Source of the DNA: Sorghum bicolor
Taxonomy: Eukaryota; Streptophyta; Magnoliopsida; Poales; Poaceae
Assembly (NCBI RefSeq): GCF_000003195.3
Contig: NC_012878.2
Location: 17,336,641 to 17,400,640 of the forward strand
Length of the DNA stretch: 64,000 bases
Direction: 5' to 3'
This document shows, in pieces, positions 55,753-64,000 of this stretch. Every line of letters starts with the position of its first letter. Within the stretch, counting starts at the first letter, position 1. The notes under the pieces are model-generated. The model did not search any database. It saw only the letters and a list, made by a program, of their open reading frames with translations, and had not been told where the DNA came from. The position numbers were made by a program, and so were the translations under genes.

Positions 55753-58320
55753 ATGTCGACTTCTGAGTTTGATCAAGAGAACGTCATCCCCGTGACGGAA
55801 GCCAATCTCAAGGATGAGCAGAAGCAAGCTATTGCTAAAGCCATGGAGGATTACAAGCAGCAATGCCTGAGGTCCTTCAGCATAAACAGGAGCGGTGAGG
55901 TGATTCAGAAGGACGCACTGCCGGCACCTCGGCAGGTTACTTTTGAGTCCAATCCTGGCAAATTTCAAGAGATGGTTGACAGCGCTATCAACCGTGCTTT
56001 GATCAACCAAGCTGGTGTACTATCTAATACGGTTTTCAATGCCGTGGCAAGAACTTTCAAGGAGGGACAATTACCACCAAATTATGTAGGTCCCACTTAT
56101 CACCAGCCAAAGTCACCAGTTGTCACAGCTCCTTCGGCTGCTACAGCCGCTGCGGGTATGGAGATTCCTGTTCCGCCAAGCACGCTGGGAGTTACCAATG
56201 GACACTCTATGCCGATGACAACTAATCCACAGACTTCAGATGGGCAGATTAAACTTGCCACAGATCTGTTAGCATCGGCAATGACAGGTTAACTCCTCCT
56301 CCCAATTGGTGGGGTTGTGGCATGCCTCCAGAGTTAACGCCGGGTACATCGCAGGCGACTGATATGAGAGGCAAGACTCCTATGGCATCGACACCTGCCA
56401 ATATGCCGATGAACCAGAGTCCCCAGTACACTACAACTACTACTGCAAGACCTTACACTGGGAATTTTCAAGCTCCAGTGTTCCAGATGCCTGACGCATC
56501 GGCAGACTCGATGCTGATGCAACAGAGGTCTATGGCTCAATCAGGGTATGTCAATTCAATGATGATGCCCAATTACCAGTTATCGGCAGGGCCTATGCCG
56601 ATGAACGCTAATAATGGATGGCTTGGGCAGCAAGTCTTTCCGCAAACGCCCCAACAGAGTCACCAGGCTACAGGGTTCCAGCAAGGACAGATCTATCTGG
56701 GGTTCCAGAACCAGGGGATCCCTAACCAGCCAATGAATCTCGGGCAGCAGGTCAGCGGACAGCAGATTGGCGGGCAACAACATGGTGGTCCGTAGGTTGG
56801 GGGCCAGATGATCAACCCAATGTTCCGTGCAGACCGTGCACCGAACAGACACGTGGAGGCTTACCAGCAGGCACCTGATCCGCAACCGCCCCATCGGCAA
56901 GATGCCGATGCATACTGGGCCGATAAGATTGCTGAAGTGATGAGAGACCAATTCGGGATAAAACCCAAAGTCAATACTTACTCTTATCGGACGTCGTATC
57001 CTCCTGCATACGACTTGATCCCGCTTCCACATCGGTACAAGGTACCGGATTTTACTAAGTTTTCTGAGCAGGATGACACGTCGACCATGGAACACGTCAA
57101 CAGGTTCATCATTCAATGCGGAGAAGCTGGTAACAGGGATGAGTTAAGGGTTCATCTATTTTCATCATCATTGTCTGGATCGGCTTTTACTTGGTTCATA
57201 TCATTACCTCCTAACTCAGTGATTACTTGGGCCGATCTTGAGAAACAATTCCACAAATACTTCTTTTCTGGGGTCCATGAGAAGAAGATTACCGATTTGG
57301 TCAAATTGAGGCAACGCAATGATGAATCGGTTGAAAGTTTTGTGCAAAGGATACGGGAAGTCAAGAACAAGTGCTATAGTCTGGTTCTGGACGATCGGCA
57401 GCTAGCCGATTTGGCTTTCCAAGGTTTGTTGCCACAAATCAAGGACAAATATGCATCTCAAGAGTTTGAAAGCTTAAGTCATCTGGTGCAAAGAATTTCT
57501 GATCAAGACGTCAAGCCGTTTGAGCCCAAGAGAGCATGGAACAAAAAGGTATCGTTCGTTGATGAAGCAACAAGCTCGGATTCTGATGAGGAACCAGTCA
57601 TCGGCTTGGCAGAATGGGTGAAAAACAAGAAGTCGATGTCTTGTCCTTTTGGACATAAAGAACCAGAGAAATTTGCGTTTGACACCACTAAAGCCGATAG
57701 GATATTCGACTTTCTGCTCCAGGAAGGTTAGATCAAAGTGTCACCTAATCACGTGATCCCATCGGCTGAAGAATTAAAGAGGTTGAAATATTGCAAGTGG
57801 CACAATGCAACTTCTCATGACACTAACGAGTGCAAGGTGTTCAGACAGCAACTACAATCGGCTATAGAATCTGGGAGAATCAAATTTGACATTTCCAAGA
57901 CCCAGAAGCTGATGAAGATAGACCAACATCCTTTCCCAACGAATATGTTAGATGCTAAGGGAAAGGCTAAGGTCTTAACATCAGAAGCGGCCGAAAGAAG
58001 TGCATCGGTAGATCCTCAGCATCAAGTTACTACTGCCAATGCAAAAGGAAGAGGCTTGGTCCAGGAAGGAACCAGATCAGGAAGGCCTCCCCGATCTGGA
58101 ATTGTAATAACTCACAGAAGACCTCGGGAAACTTGGCAGCAACGAGAGGATCGGTACCGGCGCCAGCAAGAAGATTATCGTCACGAAGAAGAGAGACGCC
58201 GACAGGAATGGAATCGGCATAGGGATCACTGGAATTGCCTGTTCTTCATCCATTGCTGGGAGGAGAATATCAAGCTTCCTACTGTCAGAGATTGCCCTGA
58301 GTGCAACGGTTACGGTCGGT
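55753..58320 (+). pseudogene. gag: Gag of element E
   Basis: Starts MSTSEFDQEN at 55753. A frame change near 56280 and in-frame TAGs at 56793-56795 and 57729-57731 (each where glutamine is likely) break it. Order: a helical N-terminus, a Gln/Pro/Met-rich disordered part (56300-56860), the gag core (TSTMEHVNRFIIQCGEAG, FHKYFFSGVHEKKI, RQLADLAFQGLLPQIKDKY), a CX2HX4HX4C knuckle (CKWHNATSHDTNEC near 57795-57836), an Arg/Glu-rich stretch and a second Cys/His cluster (CLFFIHCWEE, CPECNGYG near 58235-58320). Particle and RNA-binding protein. Confidence 0.85.
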
Positions 58321-59408
58321 ACGACAGGTCCGATCGGAACTATCGCGATAATGATCGGCGCTTCGATGGGCCGATTAGAGGGGGAGCATCCGTCCATGAT
58401 CGGTTGGGGGGCAGACTCAGTGTACATGACAGGCTTGGTGATCGTGTCCAATATCTTCCCAGGAACCAGGAAGAACTTGAGGAGATGGCTAATGCACGAG
58501 TTCCCGACGAATTCATATTTTGCAGGGATGCCAACACACATCGGATGGAGTCAAGGGAAAATTATCGCCCGGCAACAAGGCAGAAGCCGCTTCCTCCATG
58601 GTGTCCAGAAGGGTTGACTAAGACGCAGAAAAGGAGGTTGCAGCGCGAAAGGCGAGAAAGGCCAAGCAATGACGAGAACCCTGGTCAGCCTGGAGATCAG
58701 CAGCAATCAGATCCCAAGGGGGAAGGTCCATCGGCAGATGTCAACATGGTCTTTATGTTGCCGATGGAGTTTCTTGCGCCATCTAGCAATGACGAGTTGG
58801 AATCTTCCGACCAAATAGCTCAATTGGCTCTGGATCCAATGACAGCTATCTTCGAGAAACCTGCCGATGACGAAAGACAACATCTCAAGGCTCTGTTTGT
58901 CAAAGGGAGGGTTGATGGACAGCCGATGACCAAGATTCTAGTTGATGGTGGGGCTGCTATCAACATCATGCCGTATGCGGTATATCGGAAGCTTGGGAGA
59001 GGGGATCAGGATTTGACCAAGACCGATATGATGCTTAAAGACTTTGAAGGGAACGTGTCTCCAGTCAAGGGGGCAATATGTGTAGAGTTGACCATCGGCA
59101 GCAAAACCTTGCCGACAACCTTCTTTGTGATCAGTGGAAAGGGTGCTTACAACTTGCTATTGGGAAGAGACTGGATTCACGCTAATTGCTGCATCCCGTC
59201 TACAATGCACCAATGCTTGGTTCAGTGGGTAGGAGACAAAATTGAGATTGTCCCGGGAGATTCTTCTTATGTCATTGCATCGGCAGAGGCGGACACCTAT
59301 GAGAGGACTAGGTGTATTTTAGGAGAAGTTTGGGAGAAGGATTTTCTCAAGGTTGCCGATTACGAGATTCCACCGATCCAAGCAGTCGGTTCTGACGAGG
59401 GTTTTTGA
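58321..59408 (+). pseudogene. pol: Protease region of element E
   Basis: Continues the gag frame. Aspartic protease active site ILVDGGAAINIMP near 58935-58972 and ILLGRDWIH-type motif (NLLLGRDWIHAN) near 59150-59185. The frame runs into a TGA at 59406-59408 after a frame change near 59400; a TAA at 59432-59434 follows in the RT frame. This domain itself is open and could be intact, but it is uncoupled from RT. Confidence 0.85.
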
Positions 59409-59434
59409 TGGATAGGTTCGCCGATGATGGATAA

Positions 59435-60587
59435 TTAGGCCAGGGATTCACATCGGCCGATGATCTAGTAGAGGTAGACATAGGTAGTGGTGATAAACCT
59501 AGACCCACTTTTATTAGTGCTAAGTTAGATTCTGAGTGTAAGCGGCAGTTAACTGATTTTTTGAAGGAATATAAAGATTGCTTTGCTTGGGATTATACTG
59601 AGATGCTTGGTTTGGACCGATCAATTGTTGAACATCGGTTGCCTATCAAGTCTGGATTTCGGCCACATCAACAGCCAGCTCGCCGATGTAATCCTAACAT
59701 CCTCCCTGATATTAAGGCCGAAATCACCAAACTTATTGAAGCTAAGTTTATTCGGCAGTGTCGGTACGCCGAATGGATTTCCAATGTTGTTCCGGTCTAT
59801 AAGAAGAACGGGAAGCTTCGGGTATGCATTGATTTCAGGAATCTCAATAAAGCTACGCCGATGGATGGATACCCAATGCCTGTTGCCGATCTGCTGGTTG
59901 ACGCCGCGGCTGGGCATTGGATCATTAGCTTTATGGACGGCAATGCAGGATACAATCAGATATTCATGGCAGAAGAAGATATTCCAAAGACTGCATTTAG
60001 ATGTCCTGGTCATGTTGGGTTGTTTGAATGGATAGTCATGACCTTTGGTCTAAAGAATGCTGGTGCTACATATCAAAGGGCCATGAATTTTATTTTCCAT
60101 GAGTTCATCGGTAAGCTAGTGGAGATTTATATTGATGATGTGGTGGTCAAGTCTGGAGACTTCGCAAAACATCTTGCCGATCTGCGAAAGGTGTTGGAAT
60201 GCACAAGGAAGCATGGTTTGAAAATGAATCCCAACAAGTGTGCGTTTGGCGTATCAGCAAGACAATTTCTTGGTTTCATGGTGCATCAAAGGGGGATTGA
60301 GATAAGTCGAAGGTCTATCGATGCCATCAATAAGATAATGGCCCCTACCAACAAGACCGAGCTCCAGTCCTTGATCGGTAAGGTAAATTTTATTAGGAGA
60401 TTTATATCTAATTTGTCTGGTAAAATTCGTGCTTTCAGTCCTCTTCTTAAGCTAAAGGCTGATCAAGAGTTTGTTTGGGGAAAAGAACAGCAGTCGGCTC
60501 TGGATGAAATCAAGGATTATTTAGTCAATCCTCCAGTTACCACCTCAGCAAGGAAAACCCTTCAGATTATATTTATCTACCAATGGG
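59435..60587 (+). pseudogene. pol: Reverse transcriptase of element E
   Basis: Open from 59435 to about 60557: HRLPIKSGFRPHQQPARR, RVCIDFRNLNKATPMDGYPMP near 59820-59880, FGLKNAGATYQRAMN and the catalytic YIDDVVVKS near 60128-60155, then connection motifs FLGFMVHQRGIE and LIGKVNFIRRFI. A frame change near 60557 separates it from RNase H. The RT core itself looks complete. Confidence 0.87.
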
Positions 60588-61360
60588 ATGGTCATCGGTT
60601 CGGCTTTGATTCAGGAGTTTGAAGGGAAAGAGCGTGTAATTTATTATTTAAGCAGGAGGTTGATTGATGCTGAGACCAGGTATTTGGCTATCGAGAAACT
60701 GTGCTTATGCTTATATTTCTCTTGTATCAAGTTGAGGCACTACTTGTTGTCGGCCGAATGCACTGTTATTTGCAAGGATGATGTAGTCCGATATATGCTG
60801 TCTATGCTGATTATGAGTGGCAGGATCGGCAAGTGGATTCTGGCACTGTCAGAGTTCGATCTGTGTTATGAATCGGCTAAAGCTATTAAGGGGCAGATTA
60901 TGGCTGATTTGGTAACTCAACATCGCGGCGCGGTGGAGACCCTAGAAATTGTACCTTAGACGCTGTTCTTTGATGGATCTACATGTGATCAGGGGGCAGG
61001 AATCGGCATAGTATTAATTTCCCCTCGGGGAAGGAAGTATGAGTTCTCTTTGCCGATTGTTGCCATGTCAACGAATAATCAGGCTGAGTATCAAGCTTTA
61101 ATAAAGGGATTAGAGTTGTTGAGAGAAGTTCATGCTGATGCTGTTGAGGTCTTCGGGGACTCTATGCTAGTTATAAATCAGCTGGCCGGAAGTTATGAAT
61201 GCCGAAGTGGAATTCTTATAGGTTATTACGAGAGGAGCATGCAACTGTTAAAGGAATTCAAGGATTTCCATTTGGAGTATGTTCCTCGATTACATAATGA
61301 AGAGGCAAATTGGTTGGCTCAGCATGCTTCGGGATATCAGCCCATGATTAATGCAATATC
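60588..61360 (+). pseudogene. pol: Dual RNase H region of element E
   Basis: RT-linked RNase H end (VIYYLSRRLIDAETRY, CIKLRHYLL), a TAG at 60957-60959 where tryptophan is expected, then the second, Tat-specific RNase H: LFFDGSTCDQGAGIGIV near 60965, NNQAEYQALIKGLELL near 61075, FGDSMLVINQL near 61150 and VPRLHNEEAN near 61290. Removes RNA from hybrids during replication. Confidence 0.85.
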
Positions 61361-62636
61361 AGCAATTGGTGCCGATGATTGGAGGAAAGAAATCGTTGAT
61401 TATTTGAAAGATCCATCCAAAAAAGTCGAAAGACGAGTTCGGTTTCAAGCAACCAAATACGTACTCCTCGAAGATGAATTGTACTACCGAACTATTGATG
61501 GAATTCTCCTCCGATGCTTGGGTAATGATGAAGCTAGAAGTTTGATGGGGGAAATCCATGAGGGGGTATGTGGAGCGCATCAGTCGGCTTTCAAAATGAA
61601 GTGGATGATCAGAAGGAATGGGTATTACTGGCCGACCATACTTGAAGATTGCTTCAAATATTTCGAAGGATGTCAAGGATGTCAAAAATTTGGCAATATT
61701 CAAAGGGCACCCGCATCGGCTATGAATCCTATTATCAAACCTTGGCCGTTCCGGGGATGGGCTATTGATTTGATCGGACAGATTTATCCACCATCTAGTA
61801 AAGGGCATAAGTTTATTCTAGTTGCCACCGACTATTTCACTAAATGGGTTGAAGCTATTCCCTTGAAGAAAGTCACCTCGGCTAATATGATTGATTTTGT
61901 TAAGGAGCACATTATTTACCGATTTGGGATTCCTCAGACAATTACTACCAATCAAGGTACTATGTTTACATCAGGGGAGTTTGGTGAATTCGCAATCGGT
62001 ATGGGGATTAAAGTATTGAATTCTTCTCCTTACTATGCTCAAGCCAATGGGCAGGCCGAGGCGTCTAACAAAGGAATTATTGAGCTTATTAAGCGGAAAA
62101 TTGAAGAAAATCCTAGAAGGTGGCACACGTTGTTAAATGAAGCCTTATGGTCCTATCGAATTGCTTGTCATGGATCGATCAAGGTTTCACCTTATCAGTT
62201 GGTGTATGGACATGACGCGGTATTACCTTGGGAAGTTAAGGCTGGATCTAGGCGACTATCTTTTCAAGATCAATTGGCTGCCGATGACTATGCTACTTTG
62301 ATGACAGACGAGTTGGATGATCTGGCAGAGCATCGGTTGAGGGCTTTGATCAGTATAGAAGAGAATAAGAAAAGAGTTGCCAGATGGTATGATAAGAAGG
62401 TAAAGGCTAAGGAATTTGCCGATGGAGATTTGGTATGGAAGTTAATCCTACCGATCGGGACTAAAAGTTCAAAGTTTGGCAAGTGGTCTCCTAATTGGGA
62501 AGGTCCCTATCGGATAAATCGACCGGCTCCTGGTAATGCCTACATTCTAGAAACTCTCGAAGGAGTTGAATTTCCTAGAGCATTAAATGGCAAATATTTG
62601 AAGAGGTACTACCCCAGCATATGGGTCGATGCATAA
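61361..62636 (+). pseudogene. pol: Integrase of element E, catalytic Asp changed
   Basis: Same open frame as the second RNase H. Zinc-binding part: EGVCGAHQSAFKMKWM and CQGCQKF. Core: first Asp in WAIDLIGQ; second position reads TTNQGTMF, with Asn (AAT, 61950-61952) where DDE integrases have Asp; Glu in GQAEASNKG. The C-terminal part (PNWEGPYRIN) ends at a TAA near 62636. The Asp to Asn change alone should abolish strand transfer. Confidence 0.85.
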
Positions 62637-62911
62637 AGATTTAAGTGTCGATAACACTCCTATCGGCTGGATTGAAATGTATCTGGGACCGGACTTAGTG
62701 TTTCGAAAGTTGCCGATAACAATCCTATCGGCTAGATTAAAACAGCAAGAAAGCTAAAAGTGTAGAGAAGTAAAGACGTGTTGCCGATGAGAGCTTCATA
62801 TATTCAGTAGCGCTTGGATCGCCGATATGGCGTGCAGCCGGATTTGGTTGGCTGTTTCTATTTCTTTGATATCGTCATCGGCAGAACCTTCTATCGGCTT
62901 CAGCTTCTTCT
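62637..62911 (-). other. Gap between E integrase and antisense gene end
   Basis: Non-coding, with several GCCGAT/ATCGGC words (62640-62900). It would contain the 3' UTR of the convergent minus-strand gene. Confidence 0.5.
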
Positions 62912-64000
62912 TCAACGCAATGCCTTGCGACCATGGATGTTTCGTTCTTGCTCAAGGAGCCTGATGGTCTCTGGCAGTTGGCTCTCTTCCTGTTTGGCTT
63001 GAGATAAAACGTCTTCCACTCGCTTGAGTTCTACCAGCAGGGCTTCTCTTTGTGCCGATAGGTCAGAAATCTTCTGCTTCAGCTCGTCTCCCGAAGATCT
63101 CAGGGTGCCGATGTTCTTATGCTTCTCATCGGTCAGGAGTTTCTCTTTCATCATTTCTTCAGAAAGCTGGGTCTGAGCAGCTCTGTCGGCAAGGCGCCGA
63201 GAAGCCCTCTGGTACTGCAGCTGACGGCTCTCCAGATGTGCGGCTTGGAAGAGGATTTCTTCGACATCGGCTGGAATCTGGCCTCTGAGAGTCTTGAACA
63301 GAACCTCGGCTGGGTCGGAGTCATCGACCAGTTGTGCTGTGTCCTGACGAAGGAGAGCCGATAGTTCTTCTAGCTTGGCTCTGATCTCTGCTGATGCGGT
63401 CCCAACTGCCCGGGAGGAGCTTGCTTCCTCGCCTTCATCATCGTAGATATCAATAGCAAAGGAGAATAGGCTGTCGGGGTAGTCCTGCTCCTGAAAAGGA
63501 AAGTAAAGTGAGTCATTCCATAGTCAAAATGCTGGTAAAAATATTGGTGGGAGCTGAACAACTTACTTGCTTCAAGGCAACCTCCTGCCTTTGACTGGAA
63601 GGTGCTGATGGAGCCGCGGGCTGATCGGTCAGAGATGCCGATGGAGCTACAGATTGATCAGCCAAGGTTGCCGATGGAACGACGTCAGCTGAAGATTGAT
63701 GAAAGTCATTATGAGATGAAAAGATGGGTTCATCGGTATTAATTTTGTAAATATGTTACCTTGAGGAAGAACGGTACTTGTCTGAACGGTGGAAACCACC
63801 GATGCTATAATGGAACCTGCTAGATCGGTGGTTGGATCATGAACATAAGCCGATGTGTCTTCTGGCTGAGTTACTTCTTCTTGGAGTTCTTCCAGTTGAG
63901 TTTCTTCTACCTGTGGTGCTTCTTGCGTTGGAGGGGGAGATGGTGCTTGCTGAGTCTCTACATCTGGAGGAGAAGGGGAAGATTCCACCGGAATGGGAGA
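62912..64000 (-). CDS. Antisense extra gene of Tat element E (5' end outside window)
   Basis: Minus-strand gene opposite to its element. Three predicted exons: beyond 64000-63760, 63688-63567 and 63490-62912, separated by introns of 71 and 76 nt with GT-AG ends and matching phases; the whole visible frame is open to TGA 62912-62914. Exons one and two give a disordered Pro/Ser/Gln/Glu-rich part (PSPPPTQEAPQVEE); exon three gives a long coiled coil (KEKLLTDEKHKNIGTL, LLVELKRVEDVLSQAKQ). By position and architecture it matches the F gene at 15954-18933, although the conserved N-terminal domain would lie beyond the edge. Role unknown. Confidence 0.75.

Larger units (their letters stand above)
54986..64000 (+). 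mobile_element. Tat-lineage retrotransposon E (3' end outside window)
   Basis: 5' LTR, primer site, gag, protease, RT, two RNase H modules, integrase, then an opposite-strand spliced gene. The left flank ACAAC (54981-54985) should be one TSD copy. The right LTR is beyond 64000. Gag-pol has several breaks, yet the visible antisense gene is open. The word GCCGAT/ATCGGC is strikingly frequent along the whole element. Confidence 0.9.

Overview
The window is a stretch of nested LTR retrotransposons from a large plant genome. I found no host gene, tRNA, rRNA or CRISPR array. The combination of Athila, Tat and Tekay Ty3/gypsy lineages with a Sirevirus (Ty1/copia), and the GC-rich, Ala/Arg-rich coding style of the antisense genes, points to a grass, probably panicoid and probably pericentromeric heterochromatin. 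That host assignment is an inference.

Nesting order, read from target-site duplications (TSDs) and split reading frames. The oldest layer is a minus-strand Sirevirus remnant S (52006-54985). Into S went Athila-type element B (plus strand, visible 8751-52005) and, on the other side, Tat element E (54986 to beyond 64000). The 5' LTR of B was hit by a minus-strand LTR, D (1-337 plus 8344-8750), and D was hit by Athila-type element C (338-8338, TSD TCTGC). The leader of B was hit by Athila-type element A (9360-45804, TSD ATCTC). A carries Tat element F on the minus strand (14223-42387, TSD CTGTC). F carries Tekay/chromovirus element G (18934-33451, TSD GAACG) and a solo LTR H of the A family (36454-38108, TSD CTTGC). 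LTR pairs differ by roughly 1-1.5 % (counted by eye), so most insertions look younger than a million years.

Elements A, B and C are non-autonomous. They keep at most a gag and two retropepsin-like domains in tandem, and have no reverse transcriptase or integrase. F and E are Tat-type, with gag-protease-RT-RNaseH-second RNaseH-integrase. Each also carries a spliced gene on the opposite strand between integrase and the 3' LTR. G has 3.9-kb LTRs and a broken gag-pol ending in a chromodomain, preceded by an intact extra ORF.

The most notable signal is that extra ORF in G (23685-24728). Its product begins with a near copy of the histone H3 tail (17 of the first 26 residues identical, Lys9 kept, four lysines changed to arginine), followed by a globular part, a long coiled coil and an acidic tail. 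Other signals worth checking are the antisense spliced genes of F and E, a polypurine-tract-like repeat array in F, a GCCGAT/ATCGGC word scattered through all of E, tandem protease domains in the Athila family, and a strong excess of TAG among the nonsense mutations.
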